A stretch of 64,000 nt of DNA from Lycium barbarum (lineage: Eukaryota > Streptophyta > Magnoliopsida > Solanales > Solanaceae). Positions 45,686 to 58,142 of this stretch are shown in pieces. A program made the position numbers and the translations under genes. The notes under the pieces were generated by a model. It was not told the origin of the DNA, made no database searches, and saw only the letters and a list, made by a program, of their open reading frames with translations. How positions within the stretch are numbered: the first letter of the stretch is position 1; each line of letters starts with the position of its first letter. The stretch is taken from the NCBI RefSeq assembly GCF_019175385.1, contig NC_083340.1:13032336-13096335 (forward strand). Reading direction: 5' to 3'.

Positions 45686-46524
45686 AGCTAGGCATAAACA
45701 AGGTGACGTGACACCTCTCTATCACCACCATTCGTATTTATCTTTTTTCTCCTTTTTTTGCTTTTTTTCCTAACTTCCTCTTATTTATTTGTTGAGTTAT
45801 TCATTATTTCTGTTGAATAAAGCTATTCTTCCCAAGATTCAAAAAATGTACCTTTATGAAAATTAACGCGTTTAAGACTAAATTTATTACAATAACTCTG
45901 TATGCGTTACTATTCTGTTTGTATTACCCATTACCCATAAGTTACAAACGGAGTATTGCTATACCTAAGCATATCATTCTTCTCCTCAATCCAGTCTAAT
46001 CTCCGCACAGAAAGTTCTCTCCTTTTCTTTTTGTTATTTTATTTCCCTTTTTCCTGTTGTGTTTTTGCCACAGTATAACAACTTTTTCCTCGTATTTCTA
46101 TCTTCAATTCTTCTACAATTGATAATATGCTGAGTTTTTCACGTACTAATCAATTTCGTTTTTGAATATATTGAAATTTATATACTTTTCTTATGTGAAC
46201 GAAAACGATTGTAGATTGAACAGGTGGGTAAATTACACAAGATAGTGAAAATTCGCAAGCCTTGCAGGAGTCTTTTGGAGGTAAATTTTTGCAGTGCACA
46301 TTGTGGTAGAATCTTTTTTAGTTGTAGGTTGAGTTTACGGGTAAATTACACGAAATAGTGAAAATTTGCAAAACGGAGGTAAGAGTACTCTTTCGAGGTA
46401 ATTTTTTGTGGTAGAATCTCTTTTATTTCTTTAATTGTGTTTGCTTTGAAAGTGACTTTGAATTTTTGGTAGGTGGCGAAAACATCAGACATAAATGACT
46501 CATCAGGTGCTCGAAAAGAAAAAT

Positions 46525-46574
<50 letters not shown>

Positions 46575-47088
46575 GTTCTTATTAAGTACATCTTATGCAT
46601 GTTGCAGGCTTATAGTTATAGTGTTAGTGTTAATTCCTATATAATTACTTTGTCTTTACAACGAAAAATAAAGATTTCTGTAAACGTGAGGCAAAAAATA
46701 GGAGAGTAAGAGAAAGAATAAGTAATGAAAACGCATAGGAGATAAAAGGGTAAAACATTATAAGAACGCATAGGAGATAAAGGATAAAACATTATAAAGG
46801 GAGAAAAAGTTGGAATGAAGTCCAACATCGGACATTGCATTTCTCCAAATATTTCTTAACATATTTTACTTTTCTTTTATTATTCTAGACTTGGATTGAA
46901 TGTTTATTGAAGTCAAATGTATAACTCAAAGAGAAAAAAAAAAGAAAATATTCAAATAAATATAAGATTAATCCAGGTTACATGAGAAATTGTTTTCTTC
47001 TTTTCTAAAAAAAAAAAAAAAACTCAAAAGTGTCAATTGTAAAATTATTGTCTTTCGTACCTGCGCGAATCACGGGCAATTTCACTAG
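45681..47088 (+). mobile_element. Helitron-like non-autonomous element
   Basis: The 5' part TATAAAGCTAGGCATAAACA, GGTGACGTGACACCTCTCTA and ATTCGTATTTATC matches the end at 41953. The 3' end CGCGAATCACGGGCAATTTC then ACTAG closes at 47088 and matches the 31805 end. No transposase is present. A second (TA)n tract (46528-46572) and repeated GGTAAATTACACRARATAGT blocks (46227, 46339) lie inside. Confidence 0.5.
46528..46572. repeat. (TA)n microsatellite
   Basis: About 21 uninterrupted AT units inside the Helitron-like element. Confidence 0.95.
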
Positions 47089-48277
47089 ATATTAGTGTTA
47101 GTAACATCAAAACATGGATAATTTTAAGAGTTAGTGATCTGAAGAGTTTTTAAAATGAAGAAGAGTCAGTTTGAAGAGTTAGTAACGTGAAAGGTTTTTT
47201 TAAAATGAATAAAATCCATTAGGACTCCAAATCTCCTCCATCCCATGCTTCAGCCCTCCCTATAGCATGAATTTTCTTTTATTATCCTTCCAAGCTCCTC
47301 TTTTCTATTTTCTCTTAAATCAGCTTATATCCAGGTCGTATGTGAGTTGTTCGTTATGTGTTTTTTTGCCAATGATTTACTATAAATTATTTCACTAATA
47401 TATATTTTTTTTTTTTTGCACTGTAATCCAAAACATAATTCATTGGAGGAAGTATGTATTCTGCAATGATAAATTATAAAATCAAGAAATGTCATGTTGT
47501 ATCATACAAGATCATTGGATTTCTTGGTAATCGCTTTTTCTTTTCACACAATCCGAAAATGAATAATTTGCAGTTTCCAATATTCTCAAATTTAATTTCT
47601 TGCAGTGTAGGCCAAAATATAATTCATTGGAGAGGTATGAATTTTTCAATGATATTACATCAAGTACTATCATGTTGTATTGTACATGATCATTGGGCTC
47701 GATACTATTTTTTCTTTTCACGTAATCTTTTCAAAAAGCGTAAAACTTCCCAAAGCATATGGATTACTTCTTTCCTATTTTGGTTGCAAATACTTTTGGT
47801 TATTAAATTCTAGCATATTTTAATTTTCCGTGAATTTTCTTGTAATTGGGTCGCTTTTGGTTGCTCCATATATGAGCTTGAATCATAGATTGATCTTACG
47901 TCTTATTTCTACTTTTTTTCTTGTAATTGCACCAGGTGTAAATAGGTAGAAATAAGATATAGGTTTGCCTTCGTTTTAACATAATGAATAGGATATCATT
48001 TTGAAGTATGCCTTTTGTTAATAAGAGTTTTGAAGTATGAAATTTCGAATTACAAAATCAGTTACCTATATACTTGGAAGATAGTTTTATTATTCGCTAA
48101 TTACATGGGCATGGATCTACTTTTTGTAAGTTCTTGATTATTATCCTCATCTATATGGATATCTTTTTCTTTTTGTGTGTGAATAAGGAATTATTTTATA
48201 CTATTATTAAAGGATATGCAGAAAAAAAAAAGTTCCATATTATACTAGCTGTCATGGCGGATGAGTTACATTATGAG
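47089..48277. other. AT-rich DNA with diverged duplication
   Basis: A block beginning TGCAMTGTARKCCAAAAYAT, then AATTCATTGGAG and CATGTTGTAT, occurs near 47418 and 47603 (period about 185 bp). No gene was recognised. Confidence 0.5.
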
Positions 48278-48534
48278 TTTTTTTTTTTTTTTTTTCAGAT
48301 TATGATAAATTTATTGAGAAGGCATGTTAAAGTTTAAAATCTTACTTGGATTCTCAAGAAGTAACAACAATTATAAAAAAAATTTTAATCACAAAAGGCC
48401 TGTGTGCCTGATATATTCACTGAAGAGAGCTTACAAAAGAAGAGGGGGGCTTGGCCTGACCTCTAATCAGTTTAAGGAAAATTACATTGTGATCAGGATG
48501 AAATATTCCTTTAAACTGGGAGCAAAATACATGA

Positions 48535-51500
48535 TCAACTAACAAAGAAGTTAGCTTTGTCATATCTTATTCTTAAATTAAGTAACTGACAAGCATCCAA
48601 GTGGTAAGCACCACGAATGATTCTAGGCAAAAATCTATGATCAGTGAGTAGCATAGGATTGTTCAGATTTGCACCATGTTTAGCTAGGCCATCCGCCACT
48701 TGATTGGCCTCTCTGTAACAATGAGTGACCTGGAAGTTAGCATGATTCAGTAGATCATGTAAGGAACTTAGAGTCTCTCTGAGCTTGGAATTTCTAAGGT
48801 CCTTCTGTTTGATCATATTAACAATCAAAAGAGAATCAAGTTCAAGAAAGAACTGATTGTAACCATTAGCCATGCACCATTGTACACCAAACAATGCAGC
48901 ACTGGCTTCTGCCAAGTTATTGCTTTCACATCTCGATGGGGCAGAGAAGGCGATAATTAAGGAGCCAAGATAATCCCTGATCACCCCTCCTATTCCTGCT
49001 TTTCCACTTTGGGCAAAAAAACTTCCATCGGTATTGATCTTAACCCATCCAAGCTCTGGTTTCTTCCATAGTACCGGCTTGCAAATAACTTTTGGTTTCA
49101 TCCTTTCCACTGCACTGCATAGTTGTGTCCATAGTGGAGGAAAATTGATCTTGGGAAAAGCATAGGCCATTGTCCTTTGCAAAGTCCAGTCAATCTAAAA
49201 GATGATTTTGCTTTGGACAGGTTTACGCTGATCTTCATATTTGTAGGAGCAGAAACTTTTCCATAGCGCCCAGCAAATCACTATTGGAGTGATTTTAAGT
49301 ATGATCTTATGGATGCCATTGATAGCTCTAATCTTCCACCAAATCTGCAAGTTGTTCTTTGGATTTTGATTTGTAACTTTGATGCCTAGAGAAGCTCCAA
49401 AGTAATTCCATATCTGTACTGCCAACTGTCCCTGTATAAAAAAATGCTCCAACGTTTCACAGTTAGGGTTAGTGCAACATTTACACGTAGGTAGTAATTG
49501 ACTAACATGTTGTTTTTTAAATTTACAGAGTATATCATCAAAAGGAAGCTTCCTTCTTAACATCCTCCATGAGAGAAAGGATATTTTGAAAGGAATCTTC
49601 TTATGCCAAACCTGATTGATGAAATTCATTACAGGGAACTTAGCTCTTATTATCTGCCAAGCACTATGATTATCGAAATTACCATCCATGGAAGAATTCC
49701 AAATTGTATAGTCTTGTTTATCAGGATTTCCCACAGAGATATTAAGAATTCTTCTGACAATGTTATCAGGTAGCAAAGTACCAAGTTTCCTCTCGTTCCA
49801 AGTATTTCCTTCTAGGAAATTCTTCACATTGATCTTTTTGGATTTAGGAGCATTGGGCCCCATTGAAGAGCTAAAGCTCCATTTCCCATCCAGTTATCCC
49901 ACCAAAAATTGCATTCTCCATTGTTGATTTTCCAGACAATGTTGTCTTCTACCTGAAGTTTGATGTTCATCATTTTTCTCCAACTATGGGACTGTCCATA
50001 TGTTCTTTTCCTAGCCACTGGATGTATATTAGAACAGTACTTAAAATACAAGAATTTAGCCCATGTGGATTGATTGGTTCTGAAATTCCACCATCTTTTG
50101 GTGGCAAAGGTGTCGCTGATCTCTTGTAATCTTTTAATCCCAATGCCACCTTCCTCTTTGGTTTTGCACAGATTCTCCCAAGACCTCCAATGGTGTTTGT
50201 TTTTTTTTCAGAAGTTGAACCCCAGAAAAATCTTTGTAGATGTTTTTCAATAAGCTTGAAAGTTGCTTTTGGAGGGTCCATAGTAGCAAGAGTGTATACT
50301 GGAATAGCTTACAACACATGTTTAATAAGAGTTAGTTTCCCTCCATAGGAGAGTAATTTTCCATGCCAACCACTTAACCTATTAACAATCTTTGTTACAA
50401 GACCATCAAAATATTCAATCTTCCTACAACCAATATAAATAGGACAGCCTAAGTAGTTAAAAGGAAATTGCTTTTCCAGAAATCCAGTAGCCTGTCTCAT
50501 TCTATTGATCCTGTAGTTGGCCGTTTTGGGAGCTATGACAAAAAAGCTCTTGTCCCCATTAACTTTTAGGCCAGAGCTCTTCTCATATCTCTGAATCACT
50601 TTTATGACAGCTTTAATGGATCTAGTTTTTCCTCCACAGAAGATAACTATATCATCTGCATAGGCAAGATGATTGATTTGCGATGCCTTCTTGTTCATAG
50701 AGAATGGAGTGAATCTGCTATTGTTGTAGAGATTATTGAGTTGTCTTGTCAACACTTCTGCAGCTAGGACTCATATTAAAGACAGCATTTTTAACCTCGC
50801 TTTCAGAAAGAATGGCTGTCAGCATATTATTTTCAGCTTGTGATACTATACCAGGAATGCAATCCAGAAGATCCATGTTGGCCTTGTTCTGTTGCAGGTT
50901 GAATAATTTTCCAAAGTGCCTAATTGCTGCCCTTGAAATTTTCTCATCACATTGAATCCACCTGCCTTTGTTGTTCTTTATTCTATGCAATTTCATTCGG
51001 TTGCTTCTATCTCTTATAAGGCTGTGAAAATACCTGGAGTTACTATCTCCTTGCTCAAACCAATCAACCTGAGCCTTTTGTTTCAAAATTGATTCGTGAA
51101 TAGTCATTCATCTTAAATACTCAGCCTGGCCTTTGTTAAGATCCGTTCTAGTAGCTTCAGTGTTATCCTGGATATCTCTTTCTTCTACAATCTGAATTCT
51201 ATTTTCCCATTCTTCAACATTTTGTGAGCATCCCCTATAGTTATTCTAGACCAGTCACTATGCTTTTTACTCAGAATTTTCAGTTTCTGTTGTAATCTCC
51301 ACATTGGGTTACCAATGATATTGATATTCCGAGTTTGCTTGACCAACTCCATGAAATCCTTCTGCTCAGTCCATAAGTTTAGAAACATGAAGTAGCTAAC
51401 AGAGGAAAATTGGTTAGAATGACATTTAAAAAGAAGAGGTCTGTGATCCGAACCTGTTCTCACAAATGCCTTACATAGATACTGTTGAATTTTTGAACCC

Positions 51501-52113
51501 ACTGGTTGTTTATCATGATTCTATCCAACCTTTTTCAAATCCTTTTTCTTGGCTCTCTATTATTGCACCAGGTGAGTTTTGGCCCCACGAACCGCGCATC
51601 AGCCATCCCACAATTATCCATACAGCTAATAAAGTTAAAACTCTTAGAAGCTCTATGCAGCTTACCACCCAATTTCTCATCGGGATCCACTATAACATTG
51701 AAGTCTCCTCCAATGCACCAAGGATATGTAATATTCTGATTGATATCCTCAAGGCTCTCCCAGAGATCTTTCCTTTCAGCTTTAGAACATTTAGCATAAA
51801 CACTGGACATATAGTACTTTTCATTGCTAGCAGCATCATTGAATCTAATAGTAATTTGTTGTTCATCGTTAGCTATAACAGTAGCCAAATAATGGACAGT
51901 CCAAAAACACCAAATTTTACCATTATCGTTAGAAACACAATGTTGAAAGCCAAGAAATCTCTTATAACCTTCAATTTTGTCTTTACTAACCATAGGTTCC
52001 ATAATAGCAACAAACTGACTATTATTCATTTTGACCAGATTTCTCAATCTGTGAATCGTTTTTCTCTTTTTTGATCTAACCCCCCTAATGTTCCATATAA
52101 TAGCACTAATCAT
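48535..52113 (-). pseudogene. LINE ORF2: endonuclease, deleted RT, zf-RVT, RNase H
   Basis: Starts at ATG 52113 with an apurinic endonuclease domain (ISAIIWNIRGVRSKK, GGDFNVI, LTWCNNREP). In the next 1 kb two Trp codons have become stops (TGA) and there are one-base slips near 51480 and 51215. The frame runs through FEQGDSNSRYFHSLI to AVFNMSP and then jumps straight to AEVLTRQLNNLY at about 50764. Roughly 170-190 codons of the reverse-transcriptase fingers and palm are missing, including the first catalytic Asp. The YADD motif (HLAYADDIVIFC), thumb and zf-RVT region (49863-49195) follow, with a TAG at 49192. The last block (49182-48535) is an intact RNase H domain with NTDGS, LAEASAALFG, LELDS and REANQVADGLAKHG, keeping its acidic residues. 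It cannot reverse transcribe. Confidence 0.85.
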
Positions 52114-52194
52114 AGAAATATTAGAGGGTAGGTTTATTTTGAACTTCTTTCCTTTTTTTTTTGGATCTTTTCTTGCTTTTGCCCTTTCCTATCT

Positions 52195-53913
52195 TTATAG
52201 GTGAGACTCCAGCTTGTTCAAATCCTGCAACAGTGTTATCAATATGCTCCTGAAATGTTCTGGTAATTCTTGTTCAAAATGTCTTGGTGAGTTCACATCA
52301 CCAAGTTTATCTTCTGTTTCTTCTCCCCTGTCTTTATTAACACTGCTAGTGTTGTTGATATCATCTCCATTCCCGGTATTTAAATCAACAAATAGCTGAA
52401 TGCCCTGCTGATTCCTGATGTAAGTGTCAACACTAGAGGTTATGAAGCCAACTTCTTCCAACCCCCGTGAACTACTATCCTGCTTTTCCTCTTCTTGAGA
52501 ATCAGCGACATATTCTTCAGTTGCACTGTTATTTTGATCAGTACCATCTTCCTTGTCGGTTTCATTAGAATCCTTACCATCTTATTCATTGTTAGTATTA
52601 CCAACTTGTTGACTGTTCTCATTCTCTTCTGTCGCTTTATTAATTTTTGGGTGCTGTTGTTTGTCCTCAACGCTGGCAGTGATCTTCATATTTTCAGATG
52701 TATAATGTTTCCCTTCAGTAACGATTTCTTTCTTGTCTTCCCCATCTCCAACTGATATGTTATTGATTTTTTTACGAGCAGCACTGACCTTAATCTTGGT
52801 TCTCTTTTTTGGAGGCTTTTTTTTCTTCTTCCTCTTGATCCTATCCAGCTTTTCTTTCAACACAGACCCAGTCTTGGCCTCAGTATAATTCTTTTGCTCG
52901 TTGGCCTCTATAATAGAATGGTCCATTCTTGTGCCAATGGTTTCTTGTGGCTTATCTAGCCCTTGTTTCTCTGCTTCATTTTCCATTTTCTGCAGATTGT
53001 TTTCTACAACATTATCATCATCAACACTTTCCTCTACCTGTACTTTATTGTTTTGCCTTATCTTCCCATTTTCTTTATCCTCCAACTCCTCAACTTTCTT
53101 TTTTTCAACCCTTCTACATTGCAATATAAAGTGTCCTAAAATTCTGCAATGGTTACAAAATTTTGGAACGTTCTCATATTCGATCTTTTGGTAGAAACCT
53201 TTTCGAGGACAATTTTCATCCTCCGTTCCAACAAAAATAGAAGTTAACTTGGTCTTGGTCAAGTTTACCTCCACTCTCACTTTGGCCATGCTTGGTCTGG
53301 TACGATTTTCTGTTGCAGCATCCATGGTAAGTGGAGTTCCTATTGGAGCTACTACTTGTTTTACATAATTCCAGGTGTGCAAATGGAAAGGCAATCCAGG
53401 TAACAATACCCAAACAGGGACTATCGGAGAGTCCTCATCAGGTTTGAACTCCGGTGTCCATTTTTTCAACCACATTACTTGTTCATCAATTTCAATGGAT
53501 CTTTTATACCACACAGCCTTAAAATCTTCTTCCATCGAGAAATTAAGAAAAACAGTACGGTAATCATAAACCCCGATAGTAGCTTTACCTTTGACAGTAA
53601 TTTTCTCCGCAAATCTTGCTCGAAGTTTCTCTATTTGTGGTCTGGTTTTAATAAATTTTCCAACCAGTGTAAATCTGCATTCGTTAGACATCACTCCATA
53701 GTAATCTTTCGAGTTGAAGAGAACCACTGCTACTCCGTTGTGATTTGTGAATTTTGCTTTAACGTCGGGGTTCCCAAATCGATTAGGGTTCTGAATAGCA
53801 GGGGTCTGGATTGCTTTAGCATAGTTGGAATTGGATGGGGCTTTGTCGGTGGATGTGTTCGCAGTGTTGTTAGCATCTTCGTATCGACGCTCACGCGCCG
53901 TTTCCGGCGCCAA
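52195..53913 (-). pseudogene. LINE ORF1 (DUF4283 plus CCHC knuckle)
   Basis: About 570 codons interrupted by one in-frame TAA at 52582. The N-terminal half has a DUF4283 RNA-binding-type region (VVLFNSKDYYGVM, WVLLPGLPFHLHTW, PLTMDAATENRTR). A knuckle follows, CNHCRILGHFILQC (C-x2-C-x4-H-x4-C), then a long charged, Lys/Glu-rich tail (KRKKKKKPPKKRTK). The protein would bind LINE RNA as a chaperone. The open frame has no ATG near its start. Its first possible start codon is TTG at 53913, so the initiator was probably lost by mutation. Confidence 0.75.
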
Positions 53914-54010
53914 TCTCGTCCCAATGGGGACGACGCGTATCGTTCAGATGCTAGAAGATAGCCATTTGGTTAGAGAAATCAGATTTGTACGGAGAGAGCA
54001 TTTTTAGAGA

Positions 54011-55318
54011 GAGAATTTACAATTATAATTTAATTTTCAATCTCAAAGGAATAATTAAATTAACTATATTTTGAGTTGAGGATGAGACAATAACTTGACA
54101 CTTGTATAAACTTATAATGCAGAATTCACTATGGTTGAAGTTGTTTGAGAATTTCCTTGACAAATTTTCATACTTATATTTCTAGGAAATCAAGGTTGCG
54201 GGATCAATGACTACAAGATTATTCACATTTAAATAATATGTTATGAAATATCAAAAAGGAACAATAAGGAGTTGTCAACCTGAATATTTGATATTTCATT
54301 ATATGGACCGCATAAGAAAAAGGTTATACTGATTCAGTTGATTGTATATATCTATCAATTATAATAGTAATCCGCGATCAAGTCATTCGACTATGTTACT
54401 ATCCATTTTTCAGCTTGTACTTTCCTTTCAATTTTTCAATTAGTCATCGATTACCCGTTTTAATGTTGTCTATACCGTTTTAAAAAGTTTGTACTGATTA
54501 TCACGAGACACACATGCTCAAAAACTAGTGTTTTATATACATGTATGGAAAAATTTACCCATATTATGTTGACTACATTTATATAAAGTCGTTTCGTCGT
54601 TAATTCATTATAATGATGTTTATCACCGCATGAATCGCCGACATATTGCCGGTTGATCAATAATTCAGTGCTAGTCATTTATTGTTTGCTCAAAATAATG
54701 ACAAGCAAAATGGAATCAAGATCCTCTATCCTACATAGTTTCCACCTAATTGGCAACTAAGTGAGTCCGAACCTAAATAACGGAGAAAAAATCTAAATGG
54801 ATTGAAGTAAGGCCCCCAAAAAACTGTAAGTATTCTATCGGGAGCGCATGAAATGTATCTCTCAAAAACTCACTATTCTAAGATATAATACAGAACAAAT
54901 AAAGTGACTTTGTTTCATAATTTTCTAAATTTGAGTGAGTCTGGTGATATGAAACAGAGCAAAGCGACTTTGCTCTATAATTTCTTTAAATTGAGTGGTT
55001 GTTTGAAAACTTTAATCAATAAATAAATGGGTCAAGTGTTTCCTTTATTCCCTCAAAAATGCATATAGAAGTTGCAAATTCTCTTGAAAAATGGAGATTT
55101 GATTTAGCTCGATGTTTCACCAAATTCCTTCATTGAGTAGAAGCGGATGATGTTAGTATATAGTAAGTAAAAAAGCTCAACTATGGTTGATAGTTAAAAT
55201 TGTGCAGATATACCCTTGGTTAAATTTTAGCTCACATATATCCTTACCGTTCAGTAGTTGGTCTAAGTATGACTTAGTTTAGCTGGAGACTCCATTAACT
55301 TAATTAGTTGATTGATGA
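54011..55318. other. AT-rich intergenic DNA
   Basis: No gene was recognised. A two-copy block around AAAGTGACTTTGTTTCATAA and AAAGCGACTTTGCTCTATAA lies at 54900-55000. Confidence 0.5.
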
Positions 55319-55323
55319 GTTAA

Positions 55324-58127
55324 TGTCACACCCTAATCTTACTAGGTTGTGATGGGCACCCGACCCTTACTTAGGGCCGAGCGAACCCGCTGACTCTTAC
55401 TACACACATAATCACTTTGGTCTCTTAAGTTAAATAAAAATGAAACACATTCTAAGGGCCTACAGAATCATTCCTTTCATCGTTCTCAAGGCAAGTGAAA
55501 TTTTGCTATCATATGGAATCTGTAACATAATGCACAATAGTACATCAGCTTACAGAGCCGCTTACAAGACTGACAACCCACATACGTGACTCTGTTTGCA
55601 AAGTCTCTAACATCAATCAGAAATCATAACATATATATACTCTGACTCAACAACACTCCGGAAGGAAATGGAGCTCGCCAATCCCGCTGGAACATCTTCT
55701 AGCAATGTCTTCTACTCATCTGGGTGTACCTGCGTGGCATGAAACACAGCCCCCGAAGAAAGGGGGTCATTACGGAATATGTACTGAGCATGTAAGGCAT
55801 GAAATACAGTAAAGAGGATCATAACAAAACAGAGATTTACCAGAAACAAATATGACCTTTAAAAGCATTAATGCACTTGCCCTTTTGAAATGAAAATCAT
55901 ACGTACATTATCATATACCGTACCCGGCCCATTATGGGACTCGGTGGATAAAATCATGTCATCACATCACCATATCATCATGCATGCATATATATAAATA
56001 TATATACCGTACCCGGCCCTCTAGTGAGGGACTCGGTGAATAAAATCATGCCATCACATTACCATATCATCATGCATGCATATGTATAAATAAATATATA
56101 TATATATACCATACCCGGCCCTCTAGTGAGGGACTCGGTGAATAAAGTCATACCGTACCCGGCCCATCATGGGACTCGGTGCCATAATCATGTCATCATG
56201 TACATATACCGTACCCGGCCCATCATGGGACTCGGTGCCAAAATCATATCATCATATACATATACCGTACCCGGCCCTCTAATGAGGGACTCGGTGAACA
56301 ATGCAGTGGAATACGCACGATAACATATCCTGACCCGGGACTCAGTGAAAGATACATTGAGACATGCACGAGCAGAGTAGTGAGAAACTGTATGCACATA
56401 AATCAATTTTCAAGACTCGATAGATAGGTACGCTAACCGACACTTGAAAGATCACAAACACGTTTCGGGTCAATCCGAGTTAGTATAAGAAAGTTATGGA
56501 CATTTTAGTACAGAAACCTCTACGAACGTTTTAAAGCAATCCGAGACCGTCTACGAAAGTTAGGAACATTAATTCTTACATAACTCTTTTAAAAACATAT
56601 CAAAAGTGCATAAGAATCATAAACAAGCTCGGAATCAAAGAATAGAGTTACCCCAAGATACGTATCATACCTTACTTGGCTCTAGGACATGCCAAAAGAA
56701 AGAAAGGGTAAGCCTCACATACCTGTTCCACGTCCTATTAGCTACGCTTATTTGTCCAAGCTTGCTAGTCTACATTCAAGAGAATTTACACAATCATTAG
56801 ACTCATCGTCATACGGTTGTCTTAGTCCTTCAAATAAATTCATTTATAATTTGCCGAAATTTCGGCAGCATTTCCCCTGTAAATTCAACCAACCCCGAGA
56901 ATCCAACTCGGCCAAATTATCAACAACAATACCAACAACCACATTAACAGCTTCAACAATCAATTCAAATGCATTCTAACGTTAGTAACTCCTTTTACAT
57001 AATTCGACGACATTTCACTTACATTCAATTCAATCACACACAATCAAGCTAACATCAATGCTCACACGTTCAAATACTTGCCCAAGACCTTATAAACAAA
57101 ACTCAAGAACACTTCAAACAATCCGCGCAATGATCAAAACGGCCCAACCAATTTGCAACACCAACAGAAACTTTTCAACTCCATAAGAACAACAACGACA
57201 CATTATTTTCTTCCAAATTCATAAACTACTCCAATAATCCACACATTAGCAAATTCATTCATACAAATATAAGAAACCATACTAATGTCTCATTAACTTC
57301 TCCAACAACCCACAAACAATTACAACTTCTTTTCAAGCCATCAAACCTTCCTTTTCATTATGGAATCCACAACAACAACAATCAAACTACTAAATAAAAT
57401 CAATTCATCTTATCTTACCAACACACCTTTATTCGGCCACAGCCTTCACATCCATATTTCATGAATTTCATCCATTTCTACATACCACAACACTCACAAA
57501 TCATCCACAACACATGAAAGAGAAGATTAAACCTTACCTTCTTCCACTTGTCTTCTTACTTGGCTAGGGTTGTATATTGCACAAATGAATGATTTGATTA
57601 TTCCAACAACCACTCCATGTTAATAAGGGCCCTCCACTTGGTTGAATTACTAGAAGAAAATATTTTTTTGATCAATTTCTCATGGGGCCAATTTTTCTTA
57701 GCCATGACCGAATACCACCATGTCCCTCTCTTGAAGTTTCTTGAAATTTTTAAGAAGAATGAGTCTTGCTATGTAAGCCCCCACCTACATATATATATAT
57801 ATATATACATGGCCCATTAAAGGTGTACACATGTCCCACCTCATGGCTTAAGGTAATTGGCCAAGCCATGGGTGGGACCCACACACACGGCCAAAGTGGC
57901 CCTTCATGAACTTTCTTGAATACTTGTGAATTTCCCTCTTTGCCCCTAGCCTTCCACAATATTACCATGAACCACCTCGTGAATTTTCCTTTTTACCCTT
58001 AGCCTTTCTCAACATTTCCATACTAATAAACAACTTGTGTATTAAAATAATTCCGAAAAATAGTCTTGCCCTTAACTTACCATGACTATCTTGAAATATC
58101 CGAATGTACAAAATACGGGATATAACA
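55324..58127 (-). repeat. 3' LTR (left copy), 2804 bp
   Basis: Plus-strand ends are TGTCACACCCTAATC and GGGATATAACA. The possible target duplication GTTAA (55319-55323) cannot be confirmed because the other end is outside the window. It includes a hairpin-rich tandem array and a (TA)n tract near 57788. Confidence 0.8.
55915..56350. repeat. Hairpin-forming tandem repeats in LTR
   Basis: Six clear units and one decayed unit of ACCGTACCCGGCCC + loop + GGGACTCGGTG begin at 55916, 56005, 56107, 56152, 56207 and 56263. The loop is ATTAT/ATCAT or lies within CCCTCTAGTGAGGG, so each unit folds on itself. Spacing alternates between about 45 and 100 bp. The same array recurs at 62062-62490. Confidence 0.8.
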
Positions 58128-58142
58128 TCCTTCCCCCCTTTA
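58128..58142 (-). promoter_or_regulatory. Polypurine tract
   Basis: TAAAGGGGGGAAGGA on the minus strand abuts the LTR start TGTTATATCCCG, the expected place for plus-strand priming. Confidence 0.7.

Larger units (their letters stand above)
48278..54010 (-). mobile_element. L1-type LINE, nearly full length but dead
   Basis: Minus-strand order is a GC-rich 5' end (about 54010-53914), ORF1, ORF2, a short 3' UTR (48534-48296) and an A18 tail (T18 on plus at 48278-48295). The endonuclease type, gag-like ORF1 with one CCHC knuckle and a C-terminal RNase H are typical of plant L1 elements. The 5' limit is approximate because no target-site duplication was found. Confidence 0.8.

Noticed and set aside
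48261..48277. Target-site duplication for the LINE
   Set aside because: The sequence before the poly(T) (GAGTTACATTATGAG) has only a weak partner near 54075, not enough to fix the 5' end.
51466..53961. Plus-strand frames of 202, 97 and 160 codons opposite the LINE
   Set aside because: Shadows of ORF1 and ORF2 on the minus strand, which carry the recognisable motifs.
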